From positions 1 to 25,315 of the forward strand of contig CALESQ010000035.1 in assembly GCA_937907455.1 (NCBI GenBank): a DNA stretch of 25,315 nucleotides, read 5' to 3'. Each line of letters starts with the position of its first letter. Position 1 is the first letter of the stretch. The translations under genes and the position numbers were made by a program. The stretch is from an uncultured Caldilineales bacterium. Its GTDB lineage: Bacteria > Chloroflexota > Anaerolineae > JAAEKA01. This document shows, piece by piece, positions 12,781 to 23,300 of this stretch. The notes beneath the pieces were generated by a model, which was not told where the DNA came from, made no database searches, and saw nothing but the letters and a program-made list of their open reading frames with translations.

Positions 12781-13689
12781 CTCCCCCTCCGGCGCGGGCT
12801 GATCCCAAAGAGGATAAAACATCAGCCATTGCTCCGGATGCGCGGCGATCAGGTCCTCAAGCACAGCCAGCACCCGCTGCGCGTTATGCACAACATCCTG
12901 CTGGCGTGTGCCTACATGCTCCATCTCCAGCCGTCGGAACATGTGAACGCGGTATTGATCCTCAATGGGGCGATATTCGCAGCAGCCGATGATCACCGGC
13001 GCATTGGTTTGCAACGCTAACCGGATGTGCCCCACGGGCAGCCGCGCCGGCTTGCCGAAAAAGAGCAGCTCTTCACCGCCGCCAAAAGGATCGGGGCGAT
13101 CCACACCCGTGGCGACTATCTCGCCATTGCGCAGCGCCTTGAGCGCATCACGCAACGTGTTTACTCCCACCGGCATCAGGTTCATGCCGCCATCCAGACG
13201 AATCTTGTTCTGCAGGGCATAGCCGCTGGTGGGGGTGGCATAGGAAAGCACATTCATCATCAAGCCGCGGCGCAGAAAAGCCAGCGCGCCCAAGTCGTAG
13301 TTGCTCATGTGAGCCATCACCACCATAGCACCGCGCGGCTCCTGCACCATCTGCTGCACCGTGTAATCAGTGAGTGGCGTGCTGTCCACCGCGGCCAGCA
13401 GCGCCTCTGGCCCCACTGCCAACGCATGATACAGATCAAAATAGGCTTTGGCAGCATGACGCACAATGCTCCGCGCTGTCTGATACACGCGCTCATCCGG
13501 GGCATCTGCTCCCAACACCACGCGCAGATTGCCTTGCAAGGTCAGCATCAGCGGTGAGGTGCGTTGTCGCGCCACGGCGCGCGCCACCAAATCGGCCAGA
13601 CGCAGCCCAGCGCGGCGCGGCATCACCCGCCCCAGCCAAAGCCCCAGGCGCAATGCCGGCGCGCTGTTGAACAGCTTACGCAGCTCCAT
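12766..13689 (-). CDS. LpxL/PatA-like lysophospholipid acyltransferase family protein
   Basis: Predicted 307-residue membrane-associated acyltransferase of the LpxL/HtrB/PatA group. The catalytic HX4D motif is MAHMSNYD (His127, Asp132), followed by the glycine-containing blocks LDGGMNLMPVG and the FGKPARLPVGHIRLALQTNA substrate-site region. In diderms such enzymes acylate lipid A; in organisms without LPS, relatives acylate phosphatidylinositol mannosides or other glycolipids, and I favour the latter here. The ATG at 13689 has GAGGAG 4 nt upstream and overlaps the end of the upstream flippase-fusion gene by 14 nt, so translation is probably coupled. A TTG at 13710 is the alternative start. 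Its 3' end runs into a micro-repeat tract that encodes the final VEN. Confidence 0.9.
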   Translation of the reverse strand: MELRKLFNSAPALRLGLWLGRVMPRRAGLRLADLVARAVARQRTSPLMLTLQGNLRVVLGADAPDERVYQTARSIVRHAAKAYFDLYHALAVGPEALLAAVDSTPLTDYTVQQMVQEPRGAMVVMAHMSNYDLGALAFLRRGLMMNVLSYATPTSGYALQNKIRLDGGMNLMPVGVNTLRDALKALRNGEIVATGVDRPDPFGGGEELLFFGKPARLPVGHIRLALQTNAPVIIGCCEYRPIEDQYRVHMFRRLEMEHVGTRQQDVVHNAQRVLAVLEDLIAAHPEQWLMFYPLWDQPAPEGEGVEN

Positions 13690-16600
13690 GCGGCTCCTCG
13701 GCAGTTGCAACCCGTTTGCGTCGCCCCGGCAATACCTGCAACACCCGGCGAATATCAGGATCGCGCCCCATGCCCAGGGCCAGCAACAGCAGCAGATACA
13801 CCAGCAGGCTGAGCGCCGCAGCCAGCCACGGTTGTGCGCGTAGCAATGCGGCTACCAGCGCCATCCCTGCTGCCGCAACCAGTTGCCGCCCAACCAAATC
13901 CAGCCACGGCAACGGCCCCACGCTACGCCGCACTGCATAGTAAAAAGGCAGCAGCAGGCTCCATTCGCTCAGAATCGTCACGACAGCAGCACCGGCAAAG
14001 CCAAAGCGCGGGATCATCACCAGATTGGCGAGAATATTGACACTAACGCCGATGATGAAGGCGCGCGTCAGAAAGCGCTGCTGCCCCACCGCAATCAGCA
14101 CATACTGCGTCACACTGTTGACAAAGCCCACCGGAATGGACCAAATCAGCAGGGTGAGCGCCAATGCTGAGTCGGGCAGAAAGGCCGCGCCACCCAGAAT
14201 GCGGATCAGCGGCGTAGCCAGCGTGGTCACCAGAATAGCAATCGGCAGCGCGGTCATCACCAGCAGGCGCACCGCCAGTTGATAGGCACGCAGCAGCGAG
14301 TCGCGGCTATCCTTGGCATAGCGGCTCATCAGCGGGAAGATCGCCAGCGTGAAATAGCTAGGGATCACGTTAAAGCCATCCAGATACTTCACCCCAGCCG
14401 AGTAAATCCCCACTGCGGCTGTGCCGGCCAATGGCTTGAGCAGCCACATATCAATGCGCCAAAAGATGCTCGCCAGCAGATGATTGAGCATCAACGGATA
14501 GCTTTCGCGCAGCATGGTACGCTGCACGCCGCGTTGCAACCCGCCCAGGTGCAGCGGCACATGGCGCCGCAGCGCCAGCCACAACCACACCGCCTGCACC
14601 AGATTCATCACCAGGCTGACAGCAGCCAGCCCCACAAAACCCGCGCTGAAGGGAGGCAGTAACACCAGCGCACCCAACGCCACCTTGGCTACGGCCACGG
14701 CGCTGGCAATGCCCGCAGGGTACTCCATCTTCTCGAAGGCCATAAACACCGAGCTGAAGCTGTCGGCAAAGCTGGCAAACAGCAGCGCACCGGCAAACAA
14801 CGCCAATGCCTGCGCCTCCTGACCGGACAAATTGCCGCCGCGGGCATACAGGCCACCCACCACCACCATCACCGGCAGTGAGATCAGCCAGAGCAGCAGG
14901 CGCAGCGCCAGCACATTGAACAGCGTGCGCCCCGCCGAACTTTTATCCTGTGCCACGTCGCGCGTCAGCAACGTGCCCAGACCAAAGCGGATCACTACCT
15001 CGAAGAAACCGTAAACTGTGATCACAAAGGCATAGCTGCCTTCGCCCACCGGGGCCAAAATGCGCAGGCGCAGCATGGCAAAGGCAAAGTCAATACCGCG
15101 GTTCAGCAGCGACAACGCCATTTGCACCACGCTGTTTTTTGCCACGCGCCGCACCTCGGCGTTTTCGTCCTCTACCTCGCGATAGAAGCGCCCCCACATC
15201 CAGCCTCCCAACAGCAACAGCAGCGTGACAAAAGCCAAAAAGCTGATGTAGACACCCAATTGCACGGAGCGCGGCGAGTAGACAAAGCGCACCGTCCACT
15301 GCCCCGCGGCCGGAATGTACACCGCGCGGAAGTTGCCATCGGCGCGGAACACCGGCAGCTCGGTTTCCAGCGAGTCGCCCGCGGCATCACGTCCCTCAGC
15401 CGCGGCGCCAAAGGGGCGCAGATAGGCCTTCCAACCGCTGAACCAGGCGTCGGTGAGTACCAGCCAGCCGCGGTCACTCAAATTCAGGTCCACCGACACT
15501 TCCCTGCTGCCGTAGGCGCTGACTGTGGCCGTGCGCAGCGCGGGCGAAGCCGCGGCAGGCAGCTCGGCAGCAGGCAGTGCGCCGTTGTAGTCGGCGGGCA
15601 GACCGGCAAAGCCCGCTGCGCCCAACGTGCCGGAGCTGCCGCGACGCGCTCCCTCCTCTAAAACAACAACGTTATGTAAATCTACTTCACGGGTACGGCT
15701 CAACACCTCGGTGGGAGCGGCCAACACGGCCTGAGCTGCCACAAAGGCACGCGGAAAGGCATCAGCGTTCTGATAAATGCTCACCTCGCCGCGGTACACC
15801 TGCTGCCAACCGGGTTGATCCAGCGGCAGTTCGCTGGCTACATAGCGCACCCCTAGCAGATCGGTGAGCGGATCGTCCAGACTGGCAGGATCGTAGAAGG
15901 GGGAAATGCGGTTGTAGAGCAACTGTCCCTGCGGCTCGATGGCCTGCATGTAGGCTACATATTGGCGGGGAATAATCGAATCGTAGCCGCGCACATCCTG
16001 CAAACCCAGCAGCCAAGGGGTGTTAGCGTTGAAGGTCTTGGTAGTTCCTGGCCCCTCGAAAGTGGTCATCCGCCAGGGGTCACCCGCCTGCAACGCGGCA
16101 TCATTGGCCTGCTGCAAAAAAGCCACGCTACCTAACTCAGCCTGAAGCAGCGCCGGATCGGCCGCTGGGTTGAAATCGCCCAGCACCAGATATTGATCAA
16201 GCAGCAGCAGCAAGACAGCTCCCAGCGACAGCGCACGACGCGGCCGCGGGTGGCGGGCAGAGGCGGGGCGGCGCGGCGCGGCCCAAAGCAGCCAGGCTCC
16301 AGCCAGGGCAGCAAACACGCCCAGATGCAACACGTTGCGCCACTGATAGCCCCAGAAATCTGCACCGTTGGCAAACACCGCCCGCGCCAGATCAGAAGAA
16401 GCCAACACCGCTGCGCCCAGGGCATGAAAGGGAGCCGACCACACCAGGCTGAGCAGCGCGACTGCGGCAATGGCCGTGCCTAGAAGCAAACTACCGCTGC
16501 CGAGGAGGCGCGCAAGGCGCGGCAAGGTGTGGCCGCCATCGCCGCGGCCATAAACCCATAGCGCCTGCACGCCAAAACCAGCCAATGCAGCGAGCGCCAC

Positions 16601-17911
16601 CGTATAGGGCAACACCCAGCGAAAGGCGGAATGAAGCTGCTTGTAGCCGGGCACGCCGTAGAAAAGCAAGGCATAGAGCGGCGTGCCGAAGGCAAACAGC
16701 AGACTCGCCACAGCCAGGGTCAGCAGCAGCAGCACTAACCGCCGGTCATTGCCGGATGCGGTGCGACCACGCAGCCCGCTGGCAACCGCCAGCGCAGCCA
16801 GCAGCAGAGTGGCGATGCCCAGGTAGTTGCCGCCTTCGACATAGTTTTTCACCCCCCAGAACACATCACGCACCGGTTGGTCGGCGGCGTTCGGCCCGGC
16901 AGCCCGCCAGGCGCGCAGCGCAGGATCCCACCAACCGTGAGTGCTGGGGTTGCCGAAGAAATCGGGCAGCAAAAAGGTGAGTATCTGGCGGCTGGGCCAC
17001 GCCCAGCCCACTACCTCGCTGTAACTGGCTGATCCCTGACGAAAGCTGGTGCTTACCAGCTCGTACAGCGGCACAAGCTGCACCGCTCCCAATGCCAGGC
17101 CAGCCACCACCATCACCAGCAGCCAGCCGCCCAGCAGCAAGGGCCGACGCAAGCTGCCGATGCGCCGCCACAGCATCAGCAAGCGTGCCAGGCTGTAGGC
17201 GCCAGCCACCAGCAGCGACATCACCGTGATTTCGGGATGACCGGCCAGGGTTTGCACACCCAGCGCCACCGCACCACCGGCCACATAGGGGATGGGCGAA
17301 TAAGCGGTGTTGCCCTTTTCTTCCTGCTTGCGGATGATGGTTTCGATGGCAGCCAGCAACAGCGGCAACCATGCTGCCGCAGCAATGATCATGGAAAAGA
17401 CCACGCTTACCAGCATGAAACCGCTCCAGGCATAGGCCAGACCGGCAAACAGGGCCGCGGGCCAGCTCAGGCGCAGTGCGCGGGCAAAGCCCATCATCGC
17501 CGCGGCAGTGAGGGCAAATTGCAACCAGGTAAATACGCCGAAGGCCAGCGGTAGCGGCAGCACGTAGAACACCAGCGACAACGGATACAGGCCGGAATGC
17601 TGGCCCGCAGCCAGGAATGGCACCCCGCTAAAGAGATTCTGGTTCCATAGCGGCAACTCGCCGTGCGTCAGCGCATCACGCAGGAAGGTTTTCCATACCA
17701 GGTTTTCCAGCACCAGATCGTTCAGCAGCTCGTTGTGCGGCACAGTGGCACCGGCTTGCTGCGCCAGCGAGGCCCACGGCTGAAACTGATAGAGGTTATC
17801 TACCGGCAGCAGGGTACGACCACCCACAACAACCGGCGCAAACCAGAGCAGCGGCACAAGCAATACAATCAACGCAGCTAACAAGGCTGGACGTTTTAAA
17901 AGTTGTCTCAT
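13676..17911 (-). CDS. Fusion of YfhO-like membrane protein and polysaccharide flippase
   Basis: A single uninterrupted frame encodes 1411 residues. Residues 1-905 or so are YfhO-like: an N-terminal membrane helix, GGRTLLPVDNLYQFQPWA, then PLWNQNLFSGVPFLA, many helices, and an outside β domain (about 815-905) with LSDRGWLVLTDAWFSGWKAY and FRAVYIPAAGQWTVRFVYSP, ending in another helix. YfhO-type proteins have a GT-C-like fold and some are involved in adding sugars to envelope polymers. After a charged linker (REVEDENAEVRRVAKN, about 910-925), residues 925-1390 form a MATE/Wzx-type polysaccharide flippase with about 12-14 helices (RLRILAPVGEGSYAFVITVY, KYLDGFNVIPSYFTLAIFPL). The combination suggests transfer and export of a glycan. 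No good ribosome-binding site precedes the ATG at 17911. The gene lies 77 nt after GH31 and overlaps the acyltransferase start. Confidence 0.9.
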   Translation of the reverse strand: MRQLLKRPALLAALIVLLVPLLWFAPVVVGGRTLLPVDNLYQFQPWASLAQQAGATVPHNELLNDLVLENLVWKTFLRDALTHGELPLWNQNLFSGVPFLAAGQHSGLYPLSLVFYVLPLPLAFGVFTWLQFALTAAAMMGFARALRLSWPAALFAGLAYAWSGFMLVSVVFSMIIAAAAWLPLLLAAIETIIRKQEEKGNTAYSPIPYVAGGAVALGVQTLAGHPEITVMSLLVAGAYSLARLLMLWRRIGSLRRPLLLGGWLLVMVVAGLALGAVQLVPLYELVSTSFRQGSASYSEVVGWAWPSRQILTFLLPDFFGNPSTHGWWDPALRAWRAAGPNAADQPVRDVFWGVKNYVEGGNYLGIATLLLAALAVASGLRGRTASGNDRRLVLLLLTLAVASLLFAFGTPLYALLFYGVPGYKQLHSAFRWVLPYTVALAALAGFGVQALWVYGRGDGGHTLPRLARLLGSGSLLLGTAIAAVALLSLVWSAPFHALGAAVLASSDLARAVFANGADFWGYQWRNVLHLGVFAALAGAWLLWAAPRRPASARHPRPRRALSLGAVLLLLLDQYLVLGDFNPAADPALLQAELGSVAFLQQANDAALQAGDPWRMTTFEGPGTTKTFNANTPWLLGLQDVRGYDSIIPRQYVAYMQAIEPQGQLLYNRISPFYDPASLDDPLTDLLGVRYVASELPLDQPGWQQVYRGEVSIYQNADAFPRAFVAAQAVLAAPTEVLSRTREVDLHNVVVLEEGARRGSSGTLGAAGFAGLPADYNGALPAAELPAAASPALRTATVSAYGSREVSVDLNLSDRGWLVLTDAWFSGWKAYLRPFGAAAEGRDAAGDSLETELPVFRADGNFRAVYIPAAGQWTVRFVYSPRSVQLGVYISFLAFVTLLLLLGGWMWGRFYREVEDENAEVRRVAKNSVVQMALSLLNRGIDFAFAMLRLRILAPVGEGSYAFVITVYGFFEVVIRFGLGTLLTRDVAQDKSSAGRTLFNVLALRLLLWLISLPVMVVVGGLYARGGNLSGQEAQALALFAGALLFASFADSFSSVFMAFEKMEYPAGIASAVAVAKVALGALVLLPPFSAGFVGLAAVSLVMNLVQAVWLWLALRRHVPLHLGGLQRGVQRTMLRESYPLMLNHLLASIFWRIDMWLLKPLAGTAAVGIYSAGVKYLDGFNVIPSYFTLAIFPLMSRYAKDSRDSLLRAYQLAVRLLVMTALPIAILVTTLATPLIRILGGAAFLPDSALALTLLIWSIPVGFVNSVTQYVLIAVGQQRFLTRAFIIGVSVNILANLVMIPRFGFAGAAVVTILSEWSLLLPFYYAVRRSVGPLPWLDLVGRQLVAAAGMALVAALLRAQPWLAAALSLLVYLLLLLALGMGRDPDIRRVLQVLPGRRKRVATAEEPHGAA

Positions 17912-17988
17912 AGATCAAAGCATAGAGAATGGGCCGCGAGATGGGTTGCCAGCGCACCCGCGGCGTGCTAAATCTAGCTGGGCAGTGT

Positions 17989-20385
17989 TCAGCGCACGGC
18001 GATGCGCAAACACGGCGCCGTGGTGAAGCAAAGCCGGTGACCGGACTCATCGTAATGCCAATCGCTGATCGGCTGTTCGTCCATCTCCACACTGTCGGGA
18101 CGGCGATCCAGGCCGATGATTTCCCAGGCCCAGTGCTGTCGCGGTGAGCGATAGGCGCCATCATGTTCCACGGTCACGCGCACCACACCACCATCACCGC
18201 GCACGGCAAAGCGGGTAGCGCGAAATTCGCCGGTGAGGCAGGCCATCGTGCAGCCATCGTCCTCGTACCACTGGCTTTCACCGATGCCCGCATACACGCG
18301 CAGGGTAATGGTGGCAGCCGGAGCTTCATCGGTATGTTGCTGCACTGCTTGCATGGGCAGCACACTGCCGCCACGCACAAAAAGCGGGATAGTGTCCAGC
18401 GGCGCATTAGCCCAATGATTGCGTCCGCCCTCCAGCCGCGCGCCGGTATCGAAATCATACCAGCGTCCGGCAGGCAGATAGAGCCAGCGGCCCCGCGCGC
18501 CCGGCTCCAGCACCGGCGCGGCCAGCAGATCGTCACCCAGCATAAATTGGTCATCCAGAGCGGCCACGCGCGGATCATATTGATGGGTCAGCACCAACGG
18601 GCGGGTGATGGGCACACCGGTTTGTGCGTTTTGCCAAAAGGCGGTATAGATCAGCGGCAGCAGACGATAGCGCAGTTCGATGGCGCGGCGGCAAATGGCC
18701 TCGATCTCTGCGCCGAAAGCCCAGGGTTCCTGAGCGCGGGTTCCCAGAGATGAATGGTTGCGGAAGAAGGGGGTCAGCGCGCCTAGCTGCGTCCAGCGTG
18801 CCAGCAGCTCACCGGTGCAATCGCCCATAAAGCCGCCCACATCCGCGCCATGAAAGGCAAGACCCGACAGCCCCAGGCTCAGGCCCATAGCCACGGTCAG
18901 GCGCAAATGCTCCCAAGTGCTGTGGTTGTCACCCGTCCACACCATAGCATGGCGCTGATGCCCGGCAAACGCGGCGCGGCTGATCACCAACTGGCGCAGG
19001 CCGGGCTGCAAGCGCGCCAGGCCGTCGGCGGTGGCGCGGGCCATCTGCGTGCCATAGACGTTGTGAGCCTCGCTGTGACGTGCGCCGAAGCCCTCGTAGT
19101 GAAATGGCGCATCATCCGGCAGCACATGGCCGTCGAACAGAGCCGGCTCGTTCATATCGTTCCAAAAGCCTGCCACGCCATCAGCCAGCAAGCCGGCGTA
19201 TTGTTCCCCCCACCAGGCGCGCGCCGCGGGATCAGTGAAATCGGGAAAATAGCAATCACCGGGCCATACCGGGGCCATGAAGCGCTCGCCGTCGGCGGTG
19301 CGCAGAAACACATCGCGGGCCACGCCCTCATCGTGTACAGCATAGCCAGTCGCTGCATCTGCCTTGACACCGGCATCAATAATGGCTACAGTCTTGATGC
19401 CAGCGCCGCGCAGGTCTGCGATCATGCCGCGGGGATCGGGAAATGCGGCACGGTTCCAGGTGAAACAGCGATAGCCATCCATGTAGTCAATGTCAAGATA
19501 GACGGCATCACAGGGGATACGGCGGCGGCGGAACTGTGCCGCCAGGTCGCGCACAGTAGCCTCGTCGGGATAGCTCCAACGGGCCTGATGATAGCCCAGC
19601 GCCCACAACGGCGGCAGCGCACTGCGTCCGGTAAGCGCGGTGTAGCTCTCCAGCACATCAGCCAGACGCGGCGCGGCCATTACATAGGCCCGCAACTCGC
19701 CAGCCTCGGCCTCGATGCTCAGCGTATCGGGCTGGGTATAGCCGAAGTCAAAGAAGCTGCGGGCGGGATTATCGAGCAACACGCCTGCGGCCGCGGTCGC
19801 GTTGCCCATCTGTGCCGCGGTAAGGGGGAAGGACACGGGCAACAGCGCCATGAAAAAGGGGATACTTTGGTTGATCGGCTCGTCGTAGGGGGCGTAACCC
19901 GCGGGATCGGTGTTGTACAGCTCGAAGCGACGGCCGCGGCGCTCCATGGGAAAGGCTTTTTCGCCCAAACCATAGTAATGCGCCCCCTCAGGCAGATGCA
20001 AATGCCAGGCCACAGCGCGATCTCCATTCACCGGCCCGCTCCAGCCCAGGCCAGCGGCATCGGCCAGCAGCAAACGCTCCTGCGCGTCCCAGATGCTGAG
20101 GCGACAGGGGACACGCTGCACGCGGCAGATCAGCGCGGCGCTGCGCAGTTCCAACACCTCATCATCGGCGCGGAATTCCACCGGCGTGGCGGGCCACTCG
20201 GTGCGGGCCACCGCGTAGGAAAAGCCGTGGTCGAAGTGGCCGTCGGGAGCCAAACGCAGCCGCAGCAGCGCCGGTGCCAGCAGTTCGATGCGCAGCGCGG
20301 CTGCGCCGCAGTGCAGGTCAAGACACTGATCAGCAAAGCTAAAGGCAGTAACTGCACCCAAAGAATGCAATGGTGGGGTAGCCAT
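17989..20385 (-). CDS. Glycoside hydrolase family 31 (α-glucosidase/α-xylosidase type)
   Basis: Predicted 798-residue GH31 enzyme hydrolysing α-linked glycosides with retention. After an N-terminal β-sandwich (HYYGLGEKAFPMERRGRRFE), the barrel starts with PLWALGYHQARWSYPDEATV and DAVYLDIDYMDGYRCFTWN. The nucleophile is Asp410 in FWNDMNEPA; the acid/base is Asp486 in VWTGDNHSTWEHL. FHGADVGGFMGDCTGELLAR and PFFRNHSS are also conserved. LDIDYM and WNDMNEPA favour α-glucosidase over α-xylosidase (usually KxD). There is no signal peptide, so it is probably cytoplasmic. It starts 8 nt after the tricorn stop, with GAGG about 6 nt upstream, and belongs to that operon. A 517-codon open frame lies antisense (18850-20403) and is judged an artefact of high GC. 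Confidence 0.95.
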   Translation of the reverse strand: MATPPLHSLGAVTAFSFADQCLDLHCGAAALRIELLAPALLRLRLAPDGHFDHGFSYAVARTEWPATPVEFRADDEVLELRSAALICRVQRVPCRLSIWDAQERLLLADAAGLGWSGPVNGDRAVAWHLHLPEGAHYYGLGEKAFPMERRGRRFELYNTDPAGYAPYDEPINQSIPFFMALLPVSFPLTAAQMGNATAAAGVLLDNPARSFFDFGYTQPDTLSIEAEAGELRAYVMAAPRLADVLESYTALTGRSALPPLWALGYHQARWSYPDEATVRDLAAQFRRRRIPCDAVYLDIDYMDGYRCFTWNRAAFPDPRGMIADLRGAGIKTVAIIDAGVKADAATGYAVHDEGVARDVFLRTADGERFMAPVWPGDCYFPDFTDPAARAWWGEQYAGLLADGVAGFWNDMNEPALFDGHVLPDDAPFHYEGFGARHSEAHNVYGTQMARATADGLARLQPGLRQLVISRAAFAGHQRHAMVWTGDNHSTWEHLRLTVAMGLSLGLSGLAFHGADVGGFMGDCTGELLARWTQLGALTPFFRNHSSLGTRAQEPWAFGAEIEAICRRAIELRYRLLPLIYTAFWQNAQTGVPITRPLVLTHQYDPRVAALDDQFMLGDDLLAAPVLEPGARGRWLYLPAGRWYDFDTGARLEGGRNHWANAPLDTIPLFVRGGSVLPMQAVQQHTDEAPAATITLRVYAGIGESQWYEDDGCTMACLTGEFRATRFAVRGDGGVVRVTVEHDGAYRSPRQHWAWEIIGLDRRPDSVEMDEQPISDWHYDESGHRLCFTTAPCLRIAVR

Positions 20386-20393
20386 GAGGGACC

Positions 20394-23300
20394 TCAGGGA
20401 TGACGCGCGGGGGCATTCTGCCTGCGCTCAGGTCTGGCGGGTGGTGGCGCGGGGGGCGCGGCGGCCAGCAGGCGTAGCGCCTCGTTTACAGCAGCATCCA
20501 GTTGCGGATCGCGTCCGGCCACCCAGTCCTGCGGGGTAATTTCTATCTCGATATCGGGGGCGGCACCGCGGTTTTCCACCTCCCAGCCCACATCGTTGAA
20601 CCAAAAGGAAAATTCGGGCTGGGTGGTAAGGCCACCATCCAACAACGTGTCCTGCGGCGAGATGCCGATCACCCCGCCCCAGGTGCGCGTGCCCACCACC
20701 GGCCCCAGCTTGAGCAGCTTGAAGGCATGGCTGAAAATATCGCCGTCGGAGGAGGTCCATTCGTTGGCCAGCGCCACCAGCGGGCCGGCCACGGTGTAGG
20801 CGGGATAAGCTTCGGGCGCTCCCCAGCGTTGCACATCGTAGCCCAGGCGTCGCCGCGTTAGCTTTTCCAACAACAATTGCGAGACGTGACCGCCGCCGTT
20901 GTAGCGCACATCTACCACTACACCCTGACGATGCACCTCGGCCAGAAAAGCGCGATGGAACTCGCCGTAGCCTTCCGGCCCCATATTGGGGATGTGCAGA
21001 TAGCCGATGCGGCCATCGCTCAGCTCGTGGACGCGGCGGCGGTTGGCCTCGACCCAGGCACGGTAGCGCAACGGCCATTCACTGCGCAATGCCTTGGCGG
21101 TGACGGTGAAGTGTGAACTGTCGCTGCGGCTAAGGAAGGTGAGAAAGATGCGCTCACCGGCCAGGTTCACCAATGCCTGCTGCGGTGACAAGGTACGGCC
21201 AAGCCGCCGTCCGGCCACGGCCAGCAATACATCATCCACGCGCAGGTCCAGCCCCAGCTCGTGCAGTGGCGAATCGGCGTTTTCGTCCCAGGGATCGCCG
21301 CGCAGGATAGTCGTGATCCGATAGCCATCGGCGGCGGGTTCGTATTCAAAATCAGCGCCAAGATAGCCCTGCTGGAAGTTCGGCTCTGGCTTGTAGTCGC
21401 CACCCATCTCGTAGGCGTGTGAGGTAGCCAACTCGCCCTGCATCTCCCACATCAGGTCGGAAAACTCGGAGCGGCTGGCTACGCGACGCACCAGCGGCCA
21501 ATAGCGCCGGTACACTGCTTGCCAATCCAGACCGGACATATCTTCTACCCAGAACTGATCGCGCTGCAAGCGCCAGGCGTGGCGATACATCTGTGCCCAC
21601 TCGGCGGCGGGTGACACCGCCACCTTGAGGCGGTTCAAATCGAGCCAGCCGCTTTGACGGCTGGGCGCGTTGCCGCCTTTGCCGTCGGGCTTGTCACCGG
21701 CGTGCAGCACACGCAGCTTGTTGCCCATGCGATAGATTAAGGTTTTGGCATCCAGTGACACCTCGAAGCTGGTAAGGCCATCAATGATGGTGTCTATCTT
21801 GTGTTCGCCGAAATCATAAACATCCAGCAGGGCCGATGCACCGGGGGTGGCGCCGGGCGCACGGCCACTGTGCAGTGCGCCCTCGATGGGTTGCCAGGAA
21901 AATAGCACCTTGCCTTCTATGCCGCGAATTTGTTGGTAGCGGGCATCGGGCACGGGGAAGGCTGCCATGCGGCAGGGGAGGCCATCCAGGTCAATGATGA
22001 TGCGCTCATCGCTGCCTGCTTCGGCGGCTTCGCTGTCGGGCGCAGACGGTGCGGGAGCGGCGACATCCTGGGCGGCGCGGCCTGCTGCCTCCTCAGCCGC
22101 TGCTGGCTGCATCAGCTCACCAGCCAAATCGGGTTTGATGCCGTTATCACGCCGTTTTTTGCGTCCGGGGGCACGCGGCTCGGGCACAAAGGGCGAGGGT
22201 AAGTCCTTTTGCAGGGTGAGCAGGTAGGGACGAATGCCGCGCGGGAAGTTAAGATCGAATTGCAGGTTGTCGTAGACGGGGTCAAAATCGCGTGCGGAAA
22301 GGAAGTAGAGGTATTTGCCTTCAGGATCCCAAGCGGGGTCCTCGTCACGCAACAAGGGTTGGGTAGCGGTGTGTATGGCACCGCTGTCCACCTCGAAGAG
22401 TTTGATCACGGAAATCTGCTCGCTGAGCGGCATGCCGTAGGCGATCCAGTGACCATCGGGTGACCAGGCCACGCCGCGCAGGTCGCCGTAGTCGCTGCGT
22501 TCGACGACGCGCGCGGCCGGCGCGGCCAAATCCACCACGATCAGCTCGTGGCGGTGATTGACCAGTGCGACCTCATCACGGGTGGGGCTGGGCCACAGCG
22601 CCAGCGGGCGGCCAATATCCAGATCAGACAGGCGGCGCAAGGGGCTGGTTCCGTCGAGTTGATAGACCTCCAGCGCGTCTTCGCCATCACGATCGCTGAC
22701 CAGCACCAGGCGCTCGCCGTCATGCAGCCAGCTTGCCAGGCGATGGTAGACAGCTACGGTTTGCTCGTCGCGCTCTGCAGTGGTTGGTTCAATTTGCGTG
22801 ACTGCACCTTCCCAGTTAGCCATGACAAATACCTGGCCGCGCGTGGTGAGGGCCACACCCAGGCCATCAGGATGCAGGGCGAAGTGTTGCAGGTGACGCG
22901 CCGGTTCGACAAAGCGCCGGTTGCGTTGCACCTGCGGGCTGTACAGGGTGATGGGGATGGCTTGCGCTGCGGCAGGCTGTTGCGGGTCCAGCACAAAAAG
23001 ATCGGCTCCCGCGCTGTAGATGATGCGGCGGCCATCGCTGCTCAGGCGGCGCACGTAGAAATCATCGTTGAAGGTATGACGTTGCGGCTGGCATTGTGCG
23101 GCCTCGGCGGGATCGGCAGGCTGCGAATAGATGCTGCCAATGCCGTCCTGATCGGAAATGAAGTAGATACGCTCACCCAACCAAAGGGGCAAAACCACGT
23201 TGCCTGGTAGTTTGCCGGAAGGCGCGGCACAGGCCAGGCGTTGCCATTGGCCGTCACCGCGGGCATCCAGCCAGATGTCGCCGGTGCGACCACCGCGGTA

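Noticed and set aside
18850..20403. 517-codon open frame antisense to GH31
   Set aside because: GH31 has full catalytic motifs on the other strand; long antisense frames are common over high-GC genes, and this one has no recognisable domain.
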